Shown here: in pieces, positions 9,257 to 17,115 of the stretch
Layout: each line of letters opens with the position of its first letter
How positions within the stretch are numbered: position 1 is the stretch's first letter
DNA from: Thalassoglobus neptunius
GTDB lineage: Bacteria; Planctomycetota; Planctomycetia; Planctomycetales; Planctomycetaceae
Direction: 5' to 3'
DNA length: 64,000 nucleotides
NCBI RefSeq assembly: GCF_007859735.1
Contig: NZ_SIHI01000001.1
Coordinates: forward strand, 1,876,341-1,940,340
The notes under the pieces: generated by a model
Told to the model about the DNA's origin: nothing
Databases searched by the model: none
Seen by the model: only the letters and a program-made list of their open reading frames with translations
Position numbers and translations under genes: made by a program

Positions 9257-10600
9257 ATGACTGAGTCGGTGCAGCAGCTCGTTCGGTATACGCGCATTCA
9301 GGAAATTGTCGGCGATGTCATTCGGCTCAGGGCTTCTGGAGTAGCACTCGGCGACATCGCCGAAGTCGAGAACACCGATGGTGAAGTTTCGATTGCTCGA
9401 GTCATCGGGCTGGATCGAAACATCGTCAGCCTCCAGGTCTTTACCGGAGGGAAAGGGCTTTCCACTGACGCGACTGTTCGGTTTCTGGGACGACCGCTCG
9501 ACGTTGTCTATTCCCCGAACATTCTCGGGCGAATCTTTTGCGGATCAGGCGAACCGATCGACGGTGGCCCTTTGCTGACGACGGATCGGCATGTCCCGGT
9601 CGGTGGGCCAACAGTGAATCCTGTCATGCGCGTGATGCCGTCACGCATGATTGAAACTCGCGTCCCGATGATTGACTTGTTTAATTCGCTCGTCGAGAGT
9701 CAGAAGATTCCAATCTTCTCGGTTGCGGGAGAGCCTCACAACGAATTGCTCGCAAGAATTGGTTTCCAGGCCGACGCCGATGTTCTCGTCTTTGGCGGAA
9801 TGGGTTTAATTTTCGACGACTACCACTTCTTTCGCAAGTCGTTTGAAGAGCACGGAGTCTTTGGCCGTACGATCATGTTCGTCAATCAGGCATCGGATCC
9901 TCTTGTCGAACGTCTGTTGATTCCCGACATGGCGCTCGCTGTGGCGGAGCGATTTGCTGTTGAAGAGAACAAACGCGTTCTCGTTCTCTTGTCAGATATG
10001 ACAGCTTACGCCGACGCGATGAAAGAGATTGGAGTCGCCCAGGAGAGGATTCCGGCCGTGCGAGGTTATATGGGTGACCTCTATACACAACTCGCCCAAC
10101 GCTATGAAAAAGCCTGCGACTTCAAAGGAGCGGGATCGGTCACCATCCTGACAGTGACGACAATGCCCGGCGATGACGTCACGCATCCCGTACCCGACAA
10201 CACTGGATACATTACTGAAGGGCAATTCTATCTGCATGGCGGCGTCATTGATCCTTTTGGCTCCCTGTCACGACTGAAGCAGCACGTCATCGGAAAGGAA
10301 ACTCGAGAAGATCATTCGCAGGTGATGAACACAATGATTCGCTTTTATTCCGAAGCTGTCGAGTCGGAGCGAAAACAGGCAATGGCCTTCGAGTTGTCGC
10401 CGTTTGACAAGAAGCTTCTGAAGTATTCCAAGCTGTTTCGCGACCGTTTTATGAACATTCGTGTTTCATTGGGTGTGGATGAAGCACTCGATCTTTGCTG
10501 GAAAACGCTCGCCGAATGTTTCGAACCCAAAGATTTGTTGATGAAGCAACACCTTATTGACAAGTACTTCCCTGACATCGCAGAGAAGGAGACAGGATAA
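9257..10600 (+). CDS. atpB: V-type ATPase subunit B
   Basis: Non-catalytic nucleotide-binding subunit of the V1 head, alternating with subunit A in the A3B3 ring. At 447 residues it has normal length. The N-terminal beta-barrel region (IQEIVGDVIRLRASGVALGD) is followed by the central domain with IDLFNSLVESQKIPIFSVAGEPHN, where the Walker A lysine motif of subunit A is absent as expected for B, then LFVNQASDPLVERL-like and LLSDMTAYADAMKEIGVAQE sections typical of B. It is the first gene of a seven-gene operon, which is unusual because A normally precedes B directly; here A is the last gene, about 4.4 kb downstream. An intergenic gap of 119 bases separates it from subunit D. Confidence 0.95.
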   Translation: MTESVQQLVRYTRIQEIVGDVIRLRASGVALGDIAEVENTDGEVSIARVIGLDRNIVSLQVFTGGKGLSTDATVRFLGRPLDVVYSPNILGRIFCGSGEPIDGGPLLTTDRHVPVGGPTVNPVMRVMPSRMIETRVPMIDLFNSLVESQKIPIFSVAGEPHNELLARIGFQADADVLVFGGMGLIFDDYHFFRKSFEEHGVFGRTIMFVNQASDPLVERLLIPDMALAVAERFAVEENKRVLVLLSDMTAYADAMKEIGVAQERIPAVRGYMGDLYTQLAQRYEKACDFKGAGSVTILTVTTMPGDDVTHPVPDNTGYITEGQFYLHGGVIDPFGSLSRLKQHVIGKETREDHSQVMNTMIRFYSEAVESERKQAMAFELSPFDKKLLKYSKLFRDRFMNIRVSLGVDEALDLCWKTLAECFEPKDLLMKQHLIDKYFPDIAEKETG

Positions 10601-10719
10601 CTGTTTTGATGACTTCGAGCTGTTTGGCAGCGACAGGTGCAATGTGAGTTCGTCAGCTCGCTCGTTCCTGTATCGGCACTCTGTCTTTAGGTCACTTCCG
10701 GGAAAGTCGCAGTTAATCA

Positions 10720-11349
10720 ATGGCGAAATTAAAACTCAGTAAAAACTCGCTTCAGCAACAACAGCAACAGTTAAAGCTGTATAAAAAGCTTCTACCGTCA
10801 CTTGACCTGAAGCGTCGACAGTTGGCAGTCGAAGCGAAGAAGGCTCGCGCCACTCATCAGCAGACGGTCGAGACATTGGAACAACTCGATATCCAAGCCA
10901 GCGACGATCTCCTGATGCTCGCGGACGACTCGTTGGACTACACAACTCTTGTTCGCATGAAGGGATATCATGTTGGCGAAGACAATGTCGTCGGCACCCG
11001 ACTTCCCGTTCTCCAAAGAGTCGACCTGGAGATTGCAGAATATTCTCGGATGGCCAGTCCGGCTTGGATCGATGTTCTTGTGAACCGTTTGAAGAAAGCT
11101 GTGGAACTCCGAGTTCAAGCATGTGTGGAAGCGGATCGTCTTGAAATTCTCAATCACGCCGTTCGCCGGATTACCCAGCGAGTCAATCTCTTCGAAAAGA
11201 TCCTCATCCCAACAGCAGAGAAGAATATTCACCGAATTCGAATCTATCTGAACGATGGCGAGCGGGCTTCGGTGGTGACATCGAAGCTTGCGAAAGCGAA
11301 GCAACAAGCCGCCGGGAATGCATTCAGCTTTGAGGAGGATCAAAGATGA
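10720..11349 (+). CDS. atpD: V-type ATPase subunit D
   Basis: Central stalk (rotor shaft) subunit, 209 residues. It begins MAKLKLSKNSLQQQQQQLKL, the sequence style of the D subunits of chlamydiae, spirochaetes and Bacteroidetes, and is predicted to be two long coiled-coil helices (about 5-75 and 125-195) around a short globular centre. The gene ends in an ATGA overlap with subunit I, so the two are probably translationally coupled. The ribosome binding site is weak. Confidence 0.92.
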   Translation: MAKLKLSKNSLQQQQQQLKLYKKLLPSLDLKRRQLAVEAKKARATHQQTVETLEQLDIQASDDLLMLADDSLDYTTLVRMKGYHVGEDNVVGTRLPVLQRVDLEIAEYSRMASPAWIDVLVNRLKKAVELRVQACVEADRLEILNHAVRRITQRVNLFEKILIPTAEKNIHRIRIYLNDGERASVVTSKLAKAKQQAAGNAFSFEEDQR

Positions 11350-13151
11350 GTATCGTTCCAATATCGCATGTCAGAATCTTCGGCTTTCAGAAAGACAAAG
11401 CTCGATTGCTGAACCGACTTCAGGAATTTGGCAAGCTGGAAATCATCCCATTTCGAAGCCAGGATGGCGTCGAATTCAGAGGACCGACAAACGATTCTCG
11501 CCAGGCCTTGAAATTTCTACTCACAACACCGCAACATCGTCGGCAAATCAGCGACCCGAATCAATTCGATGCAGCAGCCATTGAAAAACAGGCTCTCGAA
11601 CTGGAATCACAACTTTACGATTTACGCTACGAACGCGACGAACTAAAGCAGCGAATCGAGGAACTTGAGCCGTTTGGAGAATTCGCATTTGCCTCACTGG
11701 AAGAGATGGCGGGGCTCAAGCTGTGGTTTTACATCGTCCCAAATCGCGAAACTGCGAATTTGAAAGAGACAGGATTTCTCAACCGGGCCGGTGAGAAGCT
11801 CCCCTGGAGAATCGTTTCGACGAGTCGGCAAATGAGCTACGTCGTTGTGGTCTCTGATCAAAAACCAGTTGAGTTCGTGGGGGAGCGAATTGAAACAGAC
11901 ACTCGCTCGCCGGAACAGTTGCGAAATCGACTGAGTGAGGTCGAGGTCGCCATCGAAAACTGCATGGTGGAACGAACTCGTCTCACGATGTGGTGTCGAT
12001 TGTTCGCCCGGAGCCTGGATGAGTTGGAAGATGCTGCGGCGCGACAGCGTGCTGCAGCACTGACCTGTGACAGTGATCCGATCTTTGCAATTGAAGCTTG
12101 GGTTCCGGAAGAACATGTTGCAGAACTCGCTTCTGATTCCGCGAAGAATGGATTCGTCTGCGAGAGTCGACCTCCGCGACGAGACGAAAATCCACCGACT
12201 TTAATGAGAAACACGCCACGAACAGAAGCGGGTGAAGATCTCGTTTCGTTCTACATGACTCCCGGATACTGGACATGGGACCCGTCTGCGCTCGTGCTGA
12301 TATCGTTCGCGATCTTCTTCGCGATGATTCTGGCAGACGCTGCCTATTCATTGATCATTTTGCTGGCTCTGGTCTTCTTCTGGAAACGGTTAGGCAAGTC
12401 TCCGACGGGGCTCCGATTCCGTCCGATGCTGGTTCTGATCGCGGTCGCTTCCCTCATCTATGGTGTGCTCGTCGGAAGCTATTTTGGAGTCACTCCAGCT
12501 GAAGGCTCCTTGCTAAGTTATGTACACGTCTTAGATATGAATAACTCGACGATGATGATGGGGTTATCGATTTTAGTCGGTGCAGTTCACGTCATCCTCG
12601 CAAACATTATGGACGCACGACGTCACACGAATTGGACTGACCGATTGTGTTCTCTGGGTTGGGCAGTGGCGATCGCTGGAGGACTGATTTTCGCGGCAAG
12701 CAAAATCGATGAAAAGTTTAGCGCCCTTGGAGCAGTCGGGGCCGCCGCGATGGTCCTTGGACTTTTGTGCGTGGTCCTTTACACAGCTCCACACGAAAAG
12801 CCTCACCGTCGACTTTTCTATGGAACGTTAGGGCTCGCGAAAGTCTCTGCAGCTTTCGGGGACATTTTGAGTTATCTCAGACTCTTTGCATTGGGACTTG
12901 CCTCAGCATCGTTGGCGACCGCATTCAACGATATGGCAACGGGTGTTCGGGAAGCGGTTCCGAGTCTTGGACTCTTCCTCGCTTTGCTGATTCTATTGTT
13001 TGGCCATTCATTGAATATGCTGCTGGGTGTTTCCAGTGGTGTGATCCATGGGCTGCGACTCAATGTGATTGAGTTTTTTAACTGGGGATTAAAGGAAGAG
13101 GGGCAGACCTTCGCCCCATTTCGACGAAAGGACGGTTCATTATGGAAATGA
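11346..13151 (+). CDS. atpI: V-type ATPase subunit I (a-type stator)
   Basis: Membrane stator subunit that forms the ion half-channels against the K ring; 601 residues. The N-terminal half (1-300) is soluble, with coiled coil around 75-105 and 195-240. The C-terminal half has about seven membrane segments beginning near residue 318. The signature SYLRLFALGLA at 509-519 carries the conserved Arg (R512), and the following GHSLNMLLGVSSGVIHGLRLNVIEF region is typical; that conserved stretch places the ion path. It overlaps D by 4 bases at its start and K by 10 bases at its end. It is slightly shorter than many homologues but complete. Confidence 0.94.
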   Translation: MSIVPISHVRIFGFQKDKARLLNRLQEFGKLEIIPFRSQDGVEFRGPTNDSRQALKFLLTTPQHRRQISDPNQFDAAAIEKQALELESQLYDLRYERDELKQRIEELEPFGEFAFASLEEMAGLKLWFYIVPNRETANLKETGFLNRAGEKLPWRIVSTSRQMSYVVVVSDQKPVEFVGERIETDTRSPEQLRNRLSEVEVAIENCMVERTRLTMWCRLFARSLDELEDAAARQRAAALTCDSDPIFAIEAWVPEEHVAELASDSAKNGFVCESRPPRRDENPPTLMRNTPRTEAGEDLVSFYMTPGYWTWDPSALVLISFAIFFAMILADAAYSLIILLALVFFWKRLGKSPTGLRFRPMLVLIAVASLIYGVLVGSYFGVTPAEGSLLSYVHVLDMNNSTMMMGLSILVGAVHVILANIMDARRHTNWTDRLCSLGWAVAIAGGLIFAASKIDEKFSALGAVGAAAMVLGLLCVVLYTAPHEKPHRRLFYGTLGLAKVSAAFGDILSYLRLFALGLASASLATAFNDMATGVREAVPSLGLFLALLILLFGHSLNMLLGVSSGVIHGLRLNVIEFFNWGLKEEGQTFAPFRRKDGSLWK

Positions 13152-13588
13152 CGATGCTGATTCTCGGTTGGATCGGCTTGTACTCGCCGCTTGCACTCGG
13201 AGCGATCGGCAGCATGATCGGCTGTCTTCGGGGTGGGATGGCCGCCTGTGGAGCGATGCTGGAAGTAGAGAGAGGCTATGGCCGCTTCGTCGGGGTGGCA
13301 GCGATGCCCTCGTCGCAAACCATTTACGGAATCGTGGTCACGATGACGTTGCCAGCTGCGCTCACTCCTGAGAATTCGCCCGGGATTTTCGTGTTGGGAG
13401 TGATGTGTGGAATCGCTTTGACGTTCAGTGCGACGGCGCAAGGGGCGGCGTGTGCATCGGCCATTAATGCCTCCAAGAGCAAGCCGGAAGTGTTTGGCGT
13501 TTCTCTTGCTCCAGCGGCGCTCATTGAGGGTTTCGCGGTGTTCGCGTTTGTGTTTGCACTTGTTCTGGCTGGACGACTGCCGCAGTAA
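13142..13588 (+). CDS. atpK: V-type ATPase subunit K (rotor ring, likely Na+ type)
   Basis: Proteolipid of the rotor ring; 148 residues, two fused hairpins (four membrane helices). The start has AAAGGA 8 bases upstream and lies inside the subunit I gene. Compared with the known Na+ sites of Enterococcus hirae NtpK (L61, T64, Q65, Q110, E139), this protein has M55, S58, Q59 in MPSSQTIYG, Q100 in ATAQGA and the carboxylate E129 in AALIEGFA, and also keeps the Tyr (Y62). That pattern of polar ligands around the glutamate indicates Na+ rather than H+ transport, an inference from alignment by eye. Only the second hairpin carries the carboxylate, as in other V-type K subunits. Confidence 0.92.
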   Translation: MEMTMLILGWIGLYSPLALGAIGSMIGCLRGGMAACGAMLEVERGYGRFVGVAAMPSSQTIYGIVVTMTLPAALTPENSPGIFVLGVMCGIALTFSATAQGAACASAINASKSKPEVFGVSLAPAALIEGFAVFAFVFALVLAGRLPQ

Positions 13589-13649
13589 TTTCGTGCGAGC
13601 CATGAACAGGTTGAAAACTGAAAATTCCACTGACTGAGAGGATGCAACG

Positions 13650-14300
13650 ATGGGAGAACGCGAAGAACCATCAACCGGGATTCAAGAACTCATTGACAGT
13701 ATTCGGGATCAGGGCGTCAATGCTGCTCAATCCGAAGCTGATCAACTGCTCCGTGAAGCTCGTCAACGGGCAAGCGAAATTGTATCAAAGGCCAAATCTG
13801 AAGCGGACGAAACTCGATCGCAAGCCTTCGCCGAGATCGAAGCCCATCGACAAGCCTCGTTGGACGCCCTTCAACTTGCTGCCCGTGACACGATTCTGGA
13901 ACTCAAAGCACGTGTGACAAAACGCTTTGAAGAGTTCGTCGAACGTCTCGTCGTTTCGGCCACACATGATAAGGCTCTGATCCGAAATATCGTGCTCGTT
14001 CTGGCTGGCCGCGCCGTTGAGGAAGTGATTCAGGACAAGGATATGGTCGTGCGGGTCTCGAAAGCGCTGGATGGAGAGAACACGCTCGAAGAAGACGGCA
14101 ACCGCACGGTTCTCGCTCTAACAAGCGACATGTTACGAGAAGGGATTGAGATTGTTCCTGACTCGGAAGTCGAAGGTGGCGTTCGCGTCCATTTGGTTGA
14201 GGACAACCTTGAGATCGACCTGACTGACCGGGCGGTCTCGCGATTGATCGCCGAACGGCTCATTCCACGTTTCCATTCGATCATGCCAGACGAAGATTAA
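13650..14300 (+). CDS. atpE: V-type ATPase subunit E (peripheral stalk)
   Basis: Peripheral stalk subunit, 216 residues. Residues 1-95 are a long, charged, Ala/Glu/Gln/Arg-rich helix (LLREARQRASEIVSKAKSE) and the rest is the globular alpha/beta domain that binds the top of the A/B head. GAGAGGA lies about 7 bases before the ATG. No separate subunit G (heterodimer partner) is found in the operon, as in other bacterial operons of this subtype; E would need to pair with itself or with a product encoded elsewhere. Confidence 0.88.
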   Translation: MGEREEPSTGIQELIDSIRDQGVNAAQSEADQLLREARQRASEIVSKAKSEADETRSQAFAEIEAHRQASLDALQLAARDTILELKARVTKRFEEFVERLVVSATHDKALIRNIVLVLAGRAVEEVIQDKDMVVRVSKALDGENTLEEDGNRTVLALTSDMLREGIEIVPDSEVEGGVRVHLVEDNLEIDLTDRAVSRLIAERLIPRFHSIMPDED

Positions 14301-14401
14301 TTCACAGGTGGAGTTCGTCACGAGACTCCCCATGAGAAAAGAGATGTTTCAGAAACCTCAACAGTCAACAAGCAAACGCAACATGCTCGAGGAGGCAAAG
14401 C

Positions 14402-15073
14402 ATGTACTATGACCTCGTTTGCAGCCTTCCGCATCTCGTCCATCTTGAACGCGTGCGTCGATTGCCAATTACTCCTCAACGACTGAAGGAACGACTTCGT
14501 GGTCTAAAACCGGAGCATGCTTCGAAATTAAACGAAGCGATGATGTTATTGCGCTGGCGTCCACTGAGTTTAAGTTCAACGAACGACGCATCCTGGGCTG
14601 AGTCATGTGAGAAATTCTTAAACTCGTGCCGAATCGAATCGCTGAGAAGCTATGTCCAATATCGCATAACACAACAGGTTCTCGTTGCTGCATTGCGATC
14701 AAAGCGGGATGGTTTGGAGTGGCATGATCCTCCCGTTTTTGGAGGAGATTTGGCTCTTGAGCAGAAAATACGAAGGCGTTGGAACGTCTCGTACTTCGGG
14801 CTTGAGTACGTCTATCCGTGGATACCGGAGGTTCAAACATTCTTGACGGAAGTGAAACCGCTGAACCTCGAAAAGACCCTCATGAATCTGAACTGGAAGT
14901 GGCTGTCAAATTATGCCGGTGCCCCAACGTTCAAGTTCGATGACGTAATGGCATACGTTTTTAAATGGGACATTCTCAGGTCGTGGCTGGCGCACGATTC
15001 CGAACGGGCCAGAATTAAATTCGCAGAAATCGCAAATCAGGTGGCAGATGTCGAGTCAACAGAGCAAGAGTAA
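14402..15073 (+). CDS. DUF2764 V-ATPase-associated protein
   Basis: A 223-residue protein starting MYYDLVCSLPHL, the hallmark of DUF2764, which sits between subunits E and A in the V-ATPase operons of Bacteroidetes, chlamydiae and spirochaetes. Those operons lack recognisable C and F subunits, and DUF2764 is therefore often thought to act as a counterpart of C (the connector between rotor shaft and ring); that role is inference. It has an excellent ribosome binding site (GAGGAGG, 7 bases). Predicted mostly helical with Trp-rich segments. Its end overlaps the start of subunit A by 26 bases in another frame, which argues for coupled expression. Confidence 0.82.
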   Translation: MYYDLVCSLPHLVHLERVRRLPITPQRLKERLRGLKPEHASKLNEAMMLLRWRPLSLSSTNDASWAESCEKFLNSCRIESLRSYVQYRITQQVLVAALRSKRDGLEWHDPPVFGGDLALEQKIRRRWNVSYFGLEYVYPWIPEVQTFLTEVKPLNLEKTLMNLNWKWLSNYAGAPTFKFDDVMAYVFKWDILRSWLAHDSERARIKFAEIANQVADVESTEQE

Positions 15074-16862
15074 CGCCCCGAGCGTCGCAACCGTTATTCA
15101 AGTTCGAGAAAGCCTTGTTCTCATTGAAATCGGTGAAGACCAGGCGATCCGAAAGAACGAAGTCGGATACATCTGCGTCGGCGATGAGCGACTCAAATCC
15201 GAAGTGCTGCGGATTCGAGGCCGGACAGCCGACATGCAAGTCTTCGAAGACACAACCGGTGTCCGTGTCGGAGATCGCGTCGAAATGACCGGAGAAATGC
15301 TCTCGGCAACTCTCGGTCCTGGACTCTTGGGAAATGTCTTCGACGGGTTGCAAAATCCACTTCATGAACTGGCTGATAAATATGGTTTCTTCTTGCCTCG
15401 CGGCGCAATTACAGAGCCATTGAGCCACGAGAAGAAGTGGGAGTTCACGCCGACGGTCGAAGTTGGCTCGCTTGTTCCTCCTGGCGGCGTCCTGGGGACC
15501 GTTCCGGAAGGGCCGTTCACACACAAGATTCTCGTTCCGTTTGGGTTAAAGGAACCGGCCAAAGTTCTCCAGATCTCAAGCGGGGAGTTCACAATTCAGG
15601 AACCGATCGGCAAAATCGAGTCGGCCGGTGTCGAACATGATGTGACGATGACGCAGCAATGGCCAGTTCGCCGTCCGATTCCTGCGTCAATGTTGCGGCG
15701 AAAGTATGTCGAGCGACTCTACTCAGAAACTCCATTGACAACGGGAACCCGGATCATCGACACCTTCTTTCCGATCGCCATCGGCGGGACAGCATGTATT
15801 CCGGGGCCCTTCGGTGCGGGAAAGACGGTCCTCCAAAGCACAATCGCTCGATACTCCAGCGTCGATGTTGTCGTTGTTGTCGCTTGTGGAGAGCGGGCTG
15901 GTGAAGTTGTCGAAACCATCTCCCTTTACCCGGAAACCAAAGATCCACGGACCGGCGGGACATTGATGGATCGTACGATTATTATCTGTAACACATCGTC
16001 GATGCCGGTTGCAGCTCGCGAAGCCTCGATTTACATGGGAGTTACACTCGCTGAGTACTATCGGCAGATGGGACTTAACGTGCTGCTGATCGCGGACTCC
16101 ACTTCCCGATGGGCACAAGCGATGCGTGAAACATCCGGACGAATGGAAGAAATCCCCGGCGAAGAAGCTTTCCCCGCCTATCTCGATTCGTCAATTAAGA
16201 GTGTTTACGAACGTGCAGGAGTCATGCGTTGCTCCGACGGAACTCGAGGGAGTTTAACGATGATTGGAACGGTTTCTCCGGCAGGAGGCAACTTTGAAGA
16301 ACCCGTCACTCAATCGACTCTTGGGACAGTGAAAACTTTTCTCGGGCTGTCCTACGATCGCGCCTATCGCCGGTTCTACCCCGCAATTGATCCGCTGCAA
16401 TCCTGGTCTCGCTATCTGGACCAGTTGGCGCCAACCTTAAACGAAGAACTCGGCGCGAACTGGATTCGTGATGTCAAACGGATGCATGAGTTGTTGCGCG
16501 AAGGCGATTCGATCAACCAGATGATGCAGGTGACTGGCGAAGAAGGGATCACGCTGGAAGACTTCGTGATCTGGCAGAAGTCCGTCCTGTTGGACATGGC
16601 GTTCCTGCAACAGGATGCTTTCGACGAAGTTGATGCCCGTATGCCACGCTTGCGCCAAAAGCAGAGCCTCGAACTGTTGAAGATGATCATTGATCACGAA
16701 GATCATTTCCAGGACCGCAACGAAATACGTGACTTTTACACCACACTCATCGGCCTGTTTAAGAACTGGAATTACAGTCCGCCGGAGTCGCCTGATTTCG
16801 AGAAATACCTTAAAGAAATCCAAGACGCATTCCAGCAGACCGCCCCCGTGCTACAGGATTAA
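15048..16862 (+). CDS. atpA: V-type ATPase catalytic subunit A
   Basis: Catalytic subunit, 604 residues. Walker A is GPFGAGKT at 253-260, with K259 and T260 for nucleotide and Mg2+. Features in order: beta barrel, the A-specific non-homologous bulge (about 110-190), the nucleotide-binding domain including IACGERAGEVV-like (VVACGERAGEV) and ADSTSRWAQAMRE, and a helical C-terminal domain. It is the last gene of the operon and begins within the DUF2764 gene. A strong hairpin 114 bases after the stop probably ends the transcript. Length and motifs are normal, so the enzyme should be active; direction (ATP synthesis or Na+ pumping) cannot be told from sequence. Confidence 0.96.
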   Translation: MSSQQSKSNAPSVATVIQVRESLVLIEIGEDQAIRKNEVGYICVGDERLKSEVLRIRGRTADMQVFEDTTGVRVGDRVEMTGEMLSATLGPGLLGNVFDGLQNPLHELADKYGFFLPRGAITEPLSHEKKWEFTPTVEVGSLVPPGGVLGTVPEGPFTHKILVPFGLKEPAKVLQISSGEFTIQEPIGKIESAGVEHDVTMTQQWPVRRPIPASMLRRKYVERLYSETPLTTGTRIIDTFFPIAIGGTACIPGPFGAGKTVLQSTIARYSSVDVVVVVACGERAGEVVETISLYPETKDPRTGGTLMDRTIIICNTSSMPVAAREASIYMGVTLAEYYRQMGLNVLLIADSTSRWAQAMRETSGRMEEIPGEEAFPAYLDSSIKSVYERAGVMRCSDGTRGSLTMIGTVSPAGGNFEEPVTQSTLGTVKTFLGLSYDRAYRRFYPAIDPLQSWSRYLDQLAPTLNEELGANWIRDVKRMHELLREGDSINQMMQVTGEEGITLEDFVIWQKSVLLDMAFLQQDAFDEVDARMPRLRQKQSLELLKMIIDHEDHFQDRNEIRDFYTTLIGLFKNWNYSPPESPDFEKYLKEIQDAFQQTAPVLQD

Positions 16863-16975
16863 GGAAGACTTACTGAAAGAACACAGCTCTTGCCTGTCGA
16901 CTTGAGGAAGAACAAATCGTAGGCAACGATCCGCGTCATCCATTCAAGTTAAAGACTTCGGGGCGAGAGCCTTTC

Positions 16976-17011
16976 TCGACTATTTTGGGACCTCGGCCCC
17001 AAAATAGTCGA
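16976..17011. terminator. Perfect 14-bp hairpin after the V-ATPase operon
   Basis: TCGACTATTTTGGG (16976-16989) is followed by an 8-base spacer and its exact reverse complement (16998-17011). It lies between subunit A and the phosphoketolase gene. No T-tract follows, so it could be a factor-dependent terminator or a protein-binding operator for the next operon. Confidence 0.55.
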
Positions 17012-17115
17012 ACATCCAGAGCGTCAGTTCGGATTTCATCGAAAGTTGACAGAACAGGATATCTCGCAACTTATAGTTCAAAGCGATTCCCTGGTGATTG
17101 AGAAGGAACAGAGAA

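Noticed and set aside
12872-13630. 252-codon minus-strand frame over subunits I and K
   Set aside because: Overlaps two conserved V-ATPase genes; composition is that of an antisense shadow.
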